From: Halomonas sp. PR-M31 | GTDB lineage: Bacteria; Pseudomonadota; Gammaproteobacteria; Pseudomonadales; Halomonadaceae | Length of the DNA stretch: 64,000 nucleotides | Assembly (NCBI RefSeq): GCF_001039575.1 | Contig: NZ_JIBT01000030.1 | Span: forward strand, 20,806 to 84,805 | Direction of reading: 5' to 3' | In this document: piece by piece, positions 1-9,683 of the stretch | Layout of the letters: each line of letters starts with the position of its first letter | Numbering within the stretch: the first letter of the stretch is position 1 | Translations under genes and position numbers: made by a program | The notes under the pieces: generated by a model | Seen by the model: the letters and a program-made list of their open reading frames with translations, nothing else | Databases searched by the model: none | Told to the model about the DNA's origin: nothing

Positions 1-2
1 TG

Positions 3-476
3 GGCGCTGAGCTATCGCTTCATGATTTGACAGCGGAGCAGTGGCTGGAAGAAATCAGTGCCGCTCTGGGCGTCGAGCAGCCCCGAGACCGCGACGATGC
101 CCAGGTATTATTGGACTGGCGCCGTCAAACCTTGCAGGCGCTTTCCGCGCCGGAACTCAATTACGAACCGCTGCTTCCCGATGATCTTTTTTCCCTGGCC
201 GAACGTGCCCGGGGTCTCAAGGAATGGACGCTTGGTTTTCTCGAGGTAGTTAGTGAAGTCGGCAGCGAGACGCGAGATGCCTGGTCATCCAATCTGCGTG
301 AAGCTCTCGAAGACCTAGAAGAATTGACGAGCATCGATGAGCTGGCACTTGATGAGGGTGCTGACAATGAGAACGACCTTTTCGCCTTGTCCGAACATGC
401 GCGCATGGCTGCCATGCTGCTTTACACCGAACAACATCCCGGACGACCCCAAGTGGAACAACACGAAGTGCAGTAG
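3..476 (+). CDS. ygfB: YgfB/UPF0149 family protein, 5' truncated by window edge
   Basis: The reading frame is open to the left edge, so the N-terminus is missing; a TTG at 27 is only an internal codon. About 157 residues are visible, against roughly 190 for the family. The sequence is acidic and helical, with the family-like stretch LAERARGLKEWTLGFL near the middle and YTEQHPG near the end. The molecular function of YgfB is not well defined; it is a cytoplasmic protein encoded next to ubiquinone genes in many gammaproteobacteria. In E. coli the order is ygfB-pepP-ubiH-ubiI. Here ubiH follows after 165 bp and pepP is absent from the gap. Family assignment is from recognition of sequence and context. 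Confidence 0.85.
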   Translation, partial: GAELSLHDLTAEQWLEEISAALGVEQPRDRDDAQVLLDWRRQTLQALSAPELNYEPLLPDDLFSLAERARGLKEWTLGFLEVVSEVGSETRDAWSSNLREALEDLEELTSIDELALDEGADNENDLFALSEHARMAAMLLYTEQHPGRPQVEQHEVQ

Positions 477-641
477 AACGATGACAACGATGAGTCGCAT
501 GTATCGTGAGTCTCTGCGCAATTCTTGAGACAAGGCGCTATAAATGAAGCCATCAATGGCCAGATCTAATAGCAATTTAGCTAATATAAAAGCCAATACG
601 TAAATTACGTAATAAAATTCAAAGTTTACACGGAGCTCGTC

Positions 642-1847
642 ATGGCCCATGGAAATAAAGTGGATATTGCTATTATCGGCGGCGGACTGGTCGGCGCCAG
701 TCTGGGATGCGCACTTGCTCCGTTAATACAGCGGCAAGGGCTGCGGGTCGCGGTAATCGAGGCAGCAGCCTTGCCCAAGGCCGATCCCGAAAGCTACCAG
801 CCCAGCTTCGATGCGCGAGCCAGCGCCATCGCTCAAGGCTCACGCTGGCATTTTCAAACCCTGGGTGTGTGGCCGGATATGGCTCGCCAGGCCCAGCCCA
901 TTTCACTCATCCATATCAGTGAGCAGGGCCGTTTGGGGGCCACTCGACTCACTGCCGAAGAACTTGGGGTCGAAGCATTGGGCTATGTATTGCCCAATGC
1001 CTGGATGGGACAGGTGCTGCATGCACGATTGGCCGAGCTCGAACTCGATTGGCACTGCCCGGCCAGGGTTGAACACATTGCGCCTCAAGCCAATGGCCAT
1101 CGGCTGGTACTCTCGGATGGTCATGAAATCACGGCGGCATTGACCTTGCTGGCGGATGGCGGCCGCTCCGGGCTCAAGGAGCAGCTAGGGATTGCCAGTC
1201 AAGAAGTTCCTTATGAACAATCGGCGGTCATTGCCAATCTTGAAGTCAGTAAGCCGCATCGCGGGGTTGCCTTCGAGCGCTTCACCAAGAATGGCCCCTT
1301 GGCGCTGTTGCCACTCGGCGGAGATCGCATGGAGCTGGTCTGGACCCATGCAAGCGGCATGGAGGAGGAGACTCTGGCACTCGGTGATGCGGAGTTCTTG
1401 ACCCGTCTGCAGCAGGTCTTCGGCGAACGAGCCGGACGTTTTCGTCGTGTAGGGCGTCGTCACGCCTATCCGCTTTCATTGGTTACGGCAGAAGAGGTAG
1501 TGCGTCCAGGGCTTGCAGTATTGGGGAACGCGGCCCATGCCCTCCATCCGGTAGCAGGACAGGGCTTCAATCTGGCCTTGAGAGGCGTCATGGATCTTGT
1601 AAGCACTCTAGAGAAAGGGTTTTCAGAAGGGCGTGGTCCCGGAGATATGGCCATCATGCAAGACTTTGAGGCACGTCGCGCGAAGGATCGACGTAACGTG
1701 ATTCGTTTCAGCGATGGACTGATTCGCCTGTTCGGCATTACCCATCCGATGCTTTCCCACGCACGGGCAGGCGGGCTGGTTGGACTCAATCTGACGGGAC
1801 CGTTACGCCGTACCTTGGCACGGCGGGCCATGGGACTGGAACGTTGA
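642..1847 (+). CDS. ubiH: 2-octaprenyl-6-methoxyphenol hydroxylase UbiH
   Basis: FAD-dependent monooxygenase of ubiquinone synthesis (ring hydroxylation after the first methoxylation), 401 residues, the normal length. The N-terminal FAD fold has IIGGGLVGAS at residues 10-19. The class A monooxygenase motif GNAAHALHPVAGQGFNLAL is at about 295-313. The segments SFDARASAIA and AFERFTKNGPLALLP fit UbiH rather than UbiI. ATG 642 follows a GGAG-type ribosome site in a short AT-rich leader. ubiI is normally the next gene, but here a permease on the opposite strand separates them. The enzyme acts with the other Ubi proteins near the inner membrane. Confidence 0.93.
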   Translation: MAHGNKVDIAIIGGGLVGASLGCALAPLIQRQGLRVAVIEAAALPKADPESYQPSFDARASAIAQGSRWHFQTLGVWPDMARQAQPISLIHISEQGRLGATRLTAEELGVEALGYVLPNAWMGQVLHARLAELELDWHCPARVEHIAPQANGHRLVLSDGHEITAALTLLADGGRSGLKEQLGIASQEVPYEQSAVIANLEVSKPHRGVAFERFTKNGPLALLPLGGDRMELVWTHASGMEEETLALGDAEFLTRLQQVFGERAGRFRRVGRRHAYPLSLVTAEEVVRPGLAVLGNAAHALHPVAGQGFNLALRGVMDLVSTLEKGFSEGRGPGDMAIMQDFEARRAKDRRNVIRFSDGLIRLFGITHPMLSHARAGGLVGLNLTGPLRRTLARRAMGLER

Positions 1848-1851
1848 AACC

Positions 1852-1883
1852 GACCCTCGGATCGAGACACCGATCCGAGGGTC
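1852..1883. terminator. Bidirectional hairpin between ubiH and the NCS2 permease gene
   Basis: A perfect 13-bp stem (GACCCTCGGATCG and its complement) closes a 6-nt loop exactly between two convergent genes. There is no strong T-run on either side, so terminator function is inferred from position and stem strength. Confidence 0.7.
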
Positions 1884-1890
1884 AGCGAAT

Positions 1891-3413
1891 TTACCCTGCA
1901 GGTTTGTCGGATGCGGGGTTGTCAGTGGTTACGGTGCCATCTTTCTCAATGATCGGCACTTCCACCCCTTCTGCGTCGAACAATCTGCCGTCCACGAAGT
2001 GATCTCCTTCGTTCAACGCCTCGACTTCACTGCGGTACAGGATACGATCCGTGCCGGCAACGAACACCGAGGACTGATCTGTATTGCCGAAAGACATATG
2101 GTTGAACAGCAGATTGAGCAGGATCGCCATGATGGCCGCGGAACTGATACCGGAATGGAAAATGGTCTCGAACCAGGTCGGGAAATGCTCGTAGAAGCTC
2201 GGTGCTGCAATCGGGATCATGCCGAAACCGAGAGACGTGGCCACGATGATCAGGTTCATGTTGTTGCGATACTCGACCCTGGCCAGGATACGGATGCCGC
2301 TGGCAGCCACGGTACCAAAAAGCACGAGTCCGGCACCGCTAGAACCGCCGTGGGTACGGCAGCAATGACTCGACCCATGATCGGCAATAAACCAAGTGTC
2401 ACTAGAATGACGCCGCCGGCGGCTACCACGTAGCGGCTCTTGACACCGGTCACGGCCACGAGCCCTACGTTCTGGGCGAAGGCGCTTTGAGTGAAGGAGC
2501 CGAAAATAGGAGCCAGGACGCTAGAGCCCATGTCGGCTCTCAGACCGTCGGCAATCCGCTTGGAATCTACCTTGGTATCGACGATTTCACCTACCGCGAT
2601 GATATCCGCAGTGGTTTCCGTGAGGATGACCACCACCACGATCAGCATCGAGATGATGGCGGGGATCTCGAACGTCGGCACTCCAAAGTGAAACGGCATG
2701 GGCAGCGCGAAGATTGGACCTTCGCCAATGGCGGAGAAATCCGCCATGCCGACGAAGCTTGCGAAGAGCGTGCCAAGCACCAGGGCCAGCAGGATCGATA
2801 GCCGAGAAATGGCAGCAACCCCTACCTTGCTGAGCACCAGTACCAGCAGCAGGGTAAATGCCGCCAGACCGATGTTTGCCATGCTGCCGAAATCCGCTGC
2901 CTGGCTGTTGCCGCCCATGGCCCAGCGGGCAGCCACCGGCATGAGCGTCAAGCCGATGGTCGTGATGATGGTGCCGGTCACCACCGCCGGCAGAAACTTG
3001 ATCACCTTGGAGAAAACCGGCGCAATGAGAAAGCCGATGGCCGCCGAGGCCATGACCGCGCCGAATACCGCCGGCAGGCCGCCGCCGGCAACGACAATAG
3101 CGATCATGGTCGAGACACTGGCGAAGGAGACACCTTGCACCAGCGGTAGCTGACAACCGAAGAACGGCAGTCCCAGTGTCTGCAAGAGTGTGGCGACACC
3201 GCCCATGAACAAGGCGGCCGCGATCAGCACGCCGGTATCCGAGGGGGACAGTCCCGCTGCCTGGCCGATGATGAGAGGGACGGCAACGATACCGCCATAC
3301 ATGGTGAGTACGTGCTGCAACCCATAGGCAATGTTGGCGCCCAACCCCAGATTTTCGTCTTCAGGGCGCTTTGGTGAAGTATTTTGTGCCTTATCCTTGG
3401 TCATTGTGCTCAT
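1891..3413 (-). CDS. NCS2 xanthine/urate permease, frameshifted
   Basis: Inner-membrane purine permease of the NCS2 (nucleobase-ascorbate transporter) family. The signature region FAQNVGLVAVTGVKSRYV (residues about 320-337) and the N-terminal QHVLTMYGGIVAVPLIIG identify the XanQ/PucJ/UacT-like purine branch rather than the UraA branch. The frame runs from 3413 to about 2340 and then continues in another frame to 1891. One missing G (CTAGCGGT where CTAGGCGGT restores the frame near 2338-2341) joins the halves into a protein of about 507 residues ending in a soluble tail. Two operator-like palindromes lie 65-100 bp upstream and are shared with ureide genes. Substrate urate or xanthine is inferred from that link. 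The break is probably a sequence error. Confidence 0.85.
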
Positions 3414-3478
3414 ATCAATTGCCTCGCAATTGTTTTTGTCTGCTCGCTATACATGTTGAGTACGATTTGGCTTCATCA

Positions 3479-3486
3479 TGTATACA
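3479..3486. promoter_or_regulatory. TGTATACA operator-like palindrome upstream of NCS2 permease
   Basis: Perfect 8-bp palindrome 66 bp upstream of the permease start. The same octamer lies at 24397 and 31854 and a one-base variant at 26268, all next to ureide genes. A GTATAC core is typical of FCD-type GntR operators such as UxuR/ExuR (from memory). The GntR gene at 26310 is the candidate regulator. Confidence 0.55.
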
Positions 3487-3499
3487 ATCAAGCATCGAA

Positions 3500-3514
3500 T
3501 GGAAGTAATTTCCA
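3500..3514. promoter_or_regulatory. IclR-type box TGGAAGTAATTTCCA upstream of NCS2 permease
   Basis: A 15-bp near-palindrome close to the E. coli IclR box recalled as TGGAAATNATTTCCA. The flank TTCCATAAAATATT is identical to the right arm of the gcl operator at 34574-34587. A related box lies upstream of the iclR-family gene itself (23732). It is the likely site of the local IclR-family regulator. Confidence 0.6.
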
Positions 3515-3662
3515 TAAAATATTTGTGAGTTAATGTCATCGAATCCATGATGCCGATACCAGGCTGCGTCACGTTACCCGGCTATGGGGGCATGGTATGT
3601 TGTCCTTTAGGCGGAAAGAGGTTTATTCACAAGGCACGGCAACGCAGAAAAGGAGTGACGCA

Positions 3663-4892
3663 ATGCAGGAAGGGCAGGAGCGAACAGAAGTCGTGATCGT
3701 GGGTGGTGGCCTCGTGGGTGCCTCCCTGGCAGCGCTACTTGGCGACGCCGGCCTTGCCGTCAGCGTACTCGATGCGCGCCCCAAGGCGCTCGACGTAGAG
3801 CGTGTAGGCAAAGGCCAACCTGCGCCACGAGTCAGTGCCGTGACACCGGTCAGCCAGCGGTTACTGGAGCGACTCAAGGTGTGGCCAGCGCTGCAACGAG
3901 TGACGCCCTATACAGGCATGCAGGTCTGGGAGGCGGAGGGCAGCGGCAGCATCTCCTTCGATGCGGATCAGGCCGGTACGCCGATGCTTGGGCATATCGT
4001 CGAAAACGAAGTGATGCTGGCGGCCCTTGAGGCACGTCTGGCAGAGCTACCCAGCGTTACCCAGATATTTGAAGCGCGCATCGATGCGCTACAGACAACG
4101 GGCACTGGACGCCGCTTGATACTGGCCGATGGACGCCGTTTCATGGCGCCCCTGGTCGTTGCCGCGGATGGCGCGCGTTCTCAACTGCGAGAATTGGCGG
4201 GTATTGAGGTGCGCGCTCATGAGACCGGCCAGACGGCGCTTGTCACCACGGTGCGTACCGAACACGCTCACGGCGCTGTCGCTCGACAGATTTTCCTACC
4301 TACCGGACCCTTGGCGTTTTTGCCAGTCACCATCGACGGTGACGCGCACTATTGCTCCATTGTTTGGTCGACGACCCCGCAAGAAGCCGAACGTCTGAGC
4401 AATCTATCTCGTGACGAATTGAGCGATGCCCTGGCAAGCGCTTTCGAGCATCGTCTGGGAAAGGCCGAGGTCATCGATGATGCAATCACCATGCCACTGG
4501 TTCAACGCCATGCCAGTCACTACGTGGAAGAAGGGCTTGCTCTGATAGGCGACGCTGCCCACAGTATTCACCCTTTGGCGGGTCAAGGGGTCAACTTGGG
4601 TTTTATGGATGCCGCAGTGCTCGCGGAAGAGGTGATCGAGGCACGCAGACGTGGGGCCGAGCTGAGTGATTTACGCATTCTTTCCCGCTACGCACGTCGA
4701 CGCCGGGGCGACAACACGACCATGTTGGCGCTGATGGACGGCTTTCGCATGCTGTTCGGCGCCGACCACCCGGCCCTGCGCCTGGCACGCAATGTTGGAC
4801 TATCCAGCGTCGATCGTCTGCTGCCGCTCAAACGCGTGATAATGCGCCAGGCCATCGGCGAGCGGGGGCGCCTGCCGACGAGCTGTCGCTAA
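3663..4892 (+). CDS. ubiI: 2-octaprenylphenol 6-hydroxylase UbiI (VisC)
   Basis: FAD monooxygenase of the UbiH/COQ6 family, 409 residues from ATG 3663. I chose this start because AAGGAG lies just upstream; the frame is also open to a further ATG at 3597. VIVGGGLVGASLA is at residues 12-24. GDAAHSIHPLAGQGVNLGF is at about 296-314. The segments GMQVWEAEGSGSISFDAD, LGHIVENEVMLAAL and VATTIRTE-like LVTTVRTEHAHGAVARQIF match UbiI, which adds the first ring hydroxyl. It lies tail to tail with ctpA, only about 20 bp from the repaired ctpA stop. Confidence 0.92.
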   Translation: MQEGQERTEVVIVGGGLVGASLAALLGDAGLAVSVLDARPKALDVERVGKGQPAPRVSAVTPVSQRLLERLKVWPALQRVTPYTGMQVWEAEGSGSISFDADQAGTPMLGHIVENEVMLAALEARLAELPSVTQIFEARIDALQTTGTGRRLILADGRRFMAPLVVAADGARSQLRELAGIEVRAHETGQTALVTTVRTEHAHGAVARQIFLPTGPLAFLPVTIDGDAHYCSIVWSTTPQEAERLSNLSRDELSDALASAFEHRLGKAEVIDDAITMPLVQRHASHYVEEGLALIGDAAHSIHPLAGQGVNLGFMDAAVLAEEVIEARRRGAELSDLRILSRYARRRRGDNTTMLALMDGFRMLFGADHPALRLARNVGLSSVDRLLPLKRVIMRQAIGERGRLPTSCR

Positions 4893-4911
4893 TTGTAGAG
4901 ACGAGAATGGG

Positions 4912-6206
4912 TCACTGCGGCGTCTGAGACGGCCGTCGCTCGAGCACATTGAGCGCCTTGAGCAGGTTCAAGGCTTCACCCAGCTGGTAATCCTTTACCG
5001 GCTCGCCGCTGGCTGTTCGCGGCGCCTGGCTACCATTGGGGTTGGCCAGCGCCCGCTGAGGTCCGATTCGCGAATGCCGAAGTCGTTGCCTTCGGCAACT
5101 TCCAGACGACCCCGTACCACCTCCACGTCCGGGGCGATGCCCTGGGCCTGGATCGAGCGGCCATCCGGGGTGAAGTAAAGTGCGGTGGTTAGCTTCACGC
5201 CATCGCCGTTACCCAGAGGCATGACTTGCTGTACCGAGCCCTTGCCGAAGCTGGTAGTTCCCATGATCACGGCACGGCGCTGATCCTGCAGGGCGCCGGC
5301 CACGATTTCCGCCGCCGAGGCGCTGCCGCCGTTGATGAGAACCACCATGGGCACGTCTGGGGCAGCGGTAGTAGGTGTGGCACTGAAGCGCATGTCGCTG
5401 TCCGGAAGTCGCCCCTCGGTGTACACCACCAGGCCACTATCGAGAAAGGCGTCCGCCACTTCGATGGCGCTATCGAGCACGCCGCCCGGGTTGTTGCGCA
5501 TATCCAGGATCAGACCCTCCAAGGGCGCATTCTTGGATAGGTTCTGCAGGGCGTCTCGCACCTGCTGGCCGGTACCGTTCTGGAACTGGCTGATACGCAG
5601 ATAGCCGTAGCCAGGCTCGAGCATTTCGCTCTTCACGCTTTCGTTTCGAATGATCTCTCGGGTCAAGGTGACGGTACGCGGTGAGTTCTCGCCTTCGCGC
5701 AGAATGGTGATGTCGATCTCGGAGCCTGGATCGCCACGCATCAGCGTCACTGCTTCTTCAAGGGAGAGTCGATCGGTGATCTCGCCATCGATACGCAGGA
5801 TAGCGTCTCGCGGTTGAAGACCCGCCTGGGCTGCCGGCGTGTCGTCGATGGGGGCAATGACCGTAAGCTGCCCGTCCTGCAGGCCGACTTCGATGCCAAT
5901 ACCACCAAATTCGCCCTCGGTGGATTCGCGTAGCGCCTTGAAATCCTTGCTGGATAGATAGGTCGAGTGGGGATCGAGCTCACCCAGCATGCCGCGCATG
6001 GCATTGCGCAGCAGGGTCGAGTCGTCCACCTCATCGACGTAGGCGCGCTTGATACGCTCGAATACCTCGGCGAAGGTCTGGATGTCCGCCACGGGCAGGT
6101 CATCATCGGTCTGCTGTTCAGAAGTGCCGAAGACCGCCGGCGACAGGCCGATCAACAAGAAGGGAAGTAGCCGGATCAAGCGAGGCAGACGCATATTCTT
6201 TCTCAT
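4912..6206 (-). CDS. ctpA: S41 carboxy-terminal processing protease CtpA, frameshifted near the C-terminus
   Basis: Periplasmic tail-specific protease. An N-terminal signal peptide (basic start, then LLPFLLIGLSPAVFG) is followed by a PDZ domain (about 90-170) and the S41 catalytic domain. The nucleophile Ser lies in GGSASAAEIV (about 295) and the general-base Lys in SFGKGSVQQ (about 320). The uninterrupted frame stops at 4995 with an atypical tail. If one base is missing near 5057-5060, the frame continues as DL(R/S)RALANPNGSQ to a stop at 4912-4914, giving the usual family C-terminus. It follows gpmI and envC in the same direction, a conserved gammaproteobacterial order linked to cell-wall remodelling. 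Confidence 0.88.
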
Positions 6207-6277
6207 ATCGCAGCGAACAAAGGGGTCAGCATAGCGTCACCGTAAAGGCGGCGCTACATCTCGTCGAATGCAAGTCA

Positions 6278-7432
6278 TCAGCGTTGCCCGATCCATTGGC
6301 GCGGATTGATTGGCTTGCCGCCACGTCGCACTTCGAAATAGAGCGCCGTGCGCGAGCGACCGCCGGTATTGCCCACGGCCGCGATGGTGTCGTTGCGTCC
6401 GACCTGCTCGCCCAAGGTGACATCGAAACGCTGGACGTGAGCATAGAGCGACATGATGTCGTCGCCATGATCGAGAATCAGCAGATTACCGAAACCGCGC
6501 ATCCAGTCGGCGAATACCACCCGGCCTGGGTGGATGGCTTTAATGACAGTGCCTTCCGCGGCGGCAATGACTAGACCGTTACGATTGACCCCTTCGCCGT
6601 CGCCGAAAGCGGAAAGTATTTTCCCCTGTACCGGCCAGGGCAGCGTGCCCTTGGTGTCAGCGATAGCAGTGGAAGGCGGCGGTTCGTCGAGACGCTTGAG
6701 CTCTTCACGCACCTGCTCGAGCATGCGTTCGGCCTGGGTTCGATCCTCGTCGAGCTTGGATAGACGTGCCTTTTCGTCGCTATAGCGGGCGTCGAGCTCG
6801 GCAAGTAGCGCTTCCCGTTCCCGGGTACGTTTGACCAGCGCCGCGCTTTGGGTTTCAAGCTCTCCCATTAGGTCATTCAGGCGTTCTTGTCGCTGGCTCA
6901 ATGAGGTGCGATTCTCAGCCAACTGCGTATCCAGGCGGGCGAGGGCATCGATACGTTCGTTGCGCGCCTGGGAAAGACGATTGAGATAGGTCTGCAGTCG
7001 ATCGAGACGTGCCGGCTCATCCTGATTGAGCAGTAGCTTGAGCTGGGGCGAATGGCCCAGCCGATAGAGTGCCTGAATCTGCGTCGCCAGAGCCTGGCGC
7101 TGTTCCTCCCGTTCGCGCTGCAGTACTCGGCGGCGCTGCTCGAGCGTCTGTATCGCTTCATCGAGGCTGCGTCGTTCGGCCTGCAGCTTGTCAAGGCGCT
7201 CGTGAGTGTCGGCAAGCGCCGTCTCGACCTCTTCAAGCTCTTGGCTGGCATCGCTGCGGGCCTCCCGGGTGCTCTCCAGGCGCTTGGTCAGTGCCTGGAT
7301 ATCACGGCTGATGGCATCCACCTGCGCTTCGGCCTGGCGCTCACTGGTCTGCGCCAGGGCCAGTGAATGGCCCTGGGCAAGCAGCAGCAGGCAAGCGAGT
7401 GCGAGCGTAGAACGACGACTACCTGGCATCAC
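6278..7432 (-). CDS. envC: EnvC-like murein hydrolase activator
   Basis: 384-residue periplasmic protein with a signal peptide (SRRSTLALACLLLLAQGHSLALA), a long coiled coil (about 30-245, rich in E, R, Q and L) and a C-terminal LytM/M23 domain (about 270-384). The zinc-ligand positions look degenerate: RNGLVIAA stands where active peptidases have HxGxDIA, and LYFEV where they have HFE. That fits EnvC, which activates AmiA/AmiB amidases at the septum rather than cutting murein itself. Its start is 5 bp after the gpmI stop, so the two are probably co-transcribed. The sub-assignment rests on architecture and the gpmI-envC-ctpA neighbourhood. Confidence 0.88.
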   Translation of the reverse strand: MMPGSRRSTLALACLLLLAQGHSLALAQTSERQAEAQVDAISRDIQALTKRLESTREARSDASQELEEVETALADTHERLDKLQAERRSLDEAIQTLEQRRRVLQREREEQRQALATQIQALYRLGHSPQLKLLLNQDEPARLDRLQTYLNRLSQARNERIDALARLDTQLAENRTSLSQRQERLNDLMGELETQSAALVKRTREREALLAELDARYSDEKARLSKLDEDRTQAERMLEQVREELKRLDEPPPSTAIADTKGTLPWPVQGKILSAFGDGEGVNRNGLVIAAAEGTVIKAIHPGRVVFADWMRGFGNLLILDHGDDIMSLYAHVQRFDVTLGEQVGRNDTIAAVGNTGGRSRTALYFEVRRGGKPINPRQWIGQR

Positions 7433-7437
7433 CGAAC

Positions 7438-9012
7438 TTAGGAATAGTCGACCAGCACGTCGCCGGTCATCTCGTCTGGGATTGCTTCGTCCATCATGGC
7501 CAGCAAGGTCGGGGCGATATCACACAGGCGTCCGCCTTCTTTCAAGGTGGCCTTGCGCTGGGTAACGTAGATCAGCGGCACCTCGAAGGTGGTGTGGGCA
7601 GTCTGGGGGGCTCCTGTGTCAGGGTTGACCATCTGTTCGGCGTTGCCATGATCAGCGGTGATCAGACACTCGCCGCCCGCGCGCTCGATGGCTTCCACTA
7701 CCCGCTTGACGCACTCATCGAGTACTTCTACCGCCTTGACCGCCGCATCGAAGTCGCCGGTGTGGCCCACCATGTCGCCGTTGGCGTAGTTGCACACGAT
7801 CAGATCGAAACTGTCCGCGTCGATGGCCGCGACGAGTCGGTCGGTGACTTCCACCGCGCTCATTTCCGGCTTTTCGTCATAGGTCTTGACGTCCTGGGGT
7901 GACGGAATCAGCTCCCGGGTCTCGCCGGCATATTCCTCTTCGCGGCCACCTGAGAAGAAGAAAGTGACGTGAGCGTACTTCTCGGTTTCCGCGATACGCA
8001 GTTGGGTCAGGCCGCGATTGGCGACTACTTCACCCAGGGTGTTGTGTAGACCGGATGGGGGAAAGGCGCAGTCCGCGGGAATATCCGCGGCGTACTGGGT
8101 CAACGTCACCAGGCCACGACCGGCAAGCTTGGGGCGTACCTGGCGATTGAAACCGTCGAAGTCGTCTTCGACGAAGGCGCGGGTCAGTTCTCGAGCGCGA
8201 TCGGCGCGGAAGTTCATGAAGATGGCGGCATCACCGTCCGCCATCACGATGGCCTGGCCGGATGGACGAATGCTGGTGGCGGTGACGAACTCGTCGGTCT
8301 CACCACGTTCATAGGCGGCGGAGAGGCCCGCTTCAGCGTCGTCGGCACTATGCTCGCCGTCGCCTTGGGTAATCACACGATAGGCCTGCTCGACCCGGTC
8401 CCAGCGATTGTCACGATCCATGGCGAAGTAACGCCCGACGATCGAGGCGACGAAGCCATTTTCTCGGCCGACCAGCTCGGCGAGCTTGGCATCGGTACGT
8501 TCAATAGAGCCTTGAGCGCTTTGAGGCGCAGTATCACGGCCATCGAGAAAGGCGTGCACATAAATTTTCTTGGCGCCACGACGGGCTGCCAGTTCCGCCA
8601 TGGCTAGAATATGATCTTCATGGCTATGCACGCCGCCCGGGGAAAGCAGGCCCAGCAGATGTACTGCACGACCGGCCTTTATCGCTGCGTCGACTGGGTC
8701 CGTTAGGGCGCTGATGCTATCCAGCTCATCGTCCTCGATAGCCTTGGTGATGCGGGTAAAATCCTGATAAACGATACGCCCCGCGCCCAGGTTCATGTGG
8801 CCGACCTCGGAGTTGCCCATCTGCCCCTGGGGCAGGCCGACGTATTTGCCATCGGTGTATATCAAGCCGCTGGGATAGCGTTTTTTTAGGCCATCCATCA
8901 CCGGGGTGTTCGCCGCGAGAATGGCGTTGTGTTCGGGGTTGTCGCTGTGGCCGTAGCCGTCGAGAATGATCAGTGCTATCGGACGTGGGCGGGAAGTATG
9001 AGTATCAGACAT
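7438..9012 (-). CDS. gpmI: 2,3-bisphosphoglycerate-independent phosphoglycerate mutase
   Basis: Cytoplasmic glycolytic enzyme interconverting 3- and 2-phosphoglycerate, 524 residues. The alkaline-phosphatase-fold metal sites are visible: [12 protein letters not shown] near the start, the phosphorylated Ser in [18 protein letters not shown] (about 62-79), and [13 protein letters not shown] and [10 protein letters not shown] toward the C-terminus. It is the first gene of the minus-strand gpmI-envC-ctpA group. Here it also handles the 2-phosphoglycerate made by the ttuD kinase of the ureide pathway, an inferred metabolic link rather than a genetic one. Confidence 0.95.
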   Translation of the reverse strand: MSDTHTSRPRPIALIILDGYGHSDNPEHNAILAANTPVMDGLKKRYPSGLIYTDGKYVGLPQGQMGNSEVGHMNLGAGRIVYQDFTRITKAIEDDELDSISALTDPVDAAIKAGRAVHLLGLLSPGGVHSHEDHILAMAELAARRGAKKIYVHAFLDGRDTAPQSAQGSIERTDAKLAELVGRENGFVASIVGRYFAMDRDNRWDRVEQAYRVITQGDGEHSADDAEAGLSAAYERGETDEFVTATSIRPSGQAIVMADGDAAIFMNFRADRARELTRAFVEDDFDGFNRQVRPKLAGRGLVTLTQYAADIPADCAFPPSGLHNTLGEVVANRGLTQLRIAETEKYAHVTFFFSGGREEEYAGETRELIPSPQDVKTYDEKPEMSAVEVTDRLVAAIDADSFDLIVCNYANGDMVGHTGDFDAAVKAVEVLDECVKRVVEAIERAGGECLITADHGNAEQMVNPDTGAPQTAHTTFEVPLIYVTQRKATLKEGGRLCDIAPTLLAMMDEAIPDEMTGDVLVDYS

Positions 9013-9161
9013 GCATGGCCTCGCGTTGAATCATCGGGGTTCGCCGCACGCCTCATGGGCTGCGCAACCATTTCGTGACATCTATTTTCTGGCGCTATCA
9101 TACCGTAGGGGCCTTCAGGCGTCACAGTCACAGCATGACGGACGCAGAGCCAAGGCTTGTG

Positions 9162-9167
9162 TATACT
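9162..9167 (+). promoter_or_regulatory. Candidate -10 element (TATACT) for the rhodanese-secB transcript
   Basis: TATACT lies 51 bp upstream of the rhodanese start in the gap divergent from gpmI. The -35 region is poor, so this is a tentative promoter. Confidence 0.4.
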
Positions 9168-9217
9168 AGGCGCCGCCCGACAACAGGGGCCGACTTCAAC
9201 AAGAGTTACCTGGACCC

Positions 9218-9640
9218 ATGATCGATCAGCTGTTCGAATTCATTCAGAATCATCCACTGCTAGTGGGTGCCTTCATAGCAGTACTTGCGGCCTGGCTTGC
9301 TTACGAGTTCAAGCGGGGTAATCACGGTGTCGATGCCAGTGAGGCTACCACCTTGATCAACCGTGAGGACGCCGCTGTCATAGACATTCGCGACGCCAAC
9401 GATTTCAAGACCGGCCATATTGCCGGTGCGCGGAATATCCCTCAGAGCAAACTCGACGATCGGATGAAAGAGCTCGAGAAGTTCAAGGGCAAGCCGATCA
9501 TCGTCGTCTGCAAACAGGGCCAATCCTCCGGCATCGCTGTGGCCAAGCTGACCAAGGCCGGGTTCGAGCGGGTATCCAAACTCAAGGGCGGGATGGCGCA
9601 GTGGCAGGCCGACAATCTGCCGGTGGTCAGAAAGAAATAA
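9218..9640 (+). CDS. Membrane-anchored rhodanese-like sulfurtransferase (YibN type)
   Basis: 140 residues. One N-terminal membrane helix (about 13-30, PLLVGAFIAVLAAWLAYEF) is followed by a single rhodanese domain. The loop VVCKQGQSSG holds the persulfide Cys near residue 98, so the active residue is present. The substrate is unknown. A YibN-type rhodanese gene upstream of secB is a conserved arrangement in gammaproteobacteria; E. coli has grxC between them and this window does not. The secB start is 43 bp downstream, so they probably form one transcript. Confidence 0.88.
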   Translation: MIDQLFEFIQNHPLLVGAFIAVLAAWLAYEFKRGNHGVDASEATTLINREDAAVIDIRDANDFKTGHIAGARNIPQSKLDDRMKELEKFKGKPIIVVCKQGQSSGIAVAKLTKAGFERVSKLKGGMAQWQADNLPVVRKK

Positions 9641-9683
9641 ATTTCTTTCTGAGCGTTCACACAATTTCGTAGAGGACTACATC

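Noticed and set aside
315..650. 111-codon minus-strand frame with hydrophobic stretches
   Set aside because: It lies antisense to the end of ygfB and the AT-rich leader of ubiH; no family resemblance or ribosome site.
9159..9167. TGTATACT before the rhodanese gene as another GntR box
   Set aside because: The last base breaks the palindrome and the position fits a -10 promoter element; the same holds for 59872-59879 before xseB.
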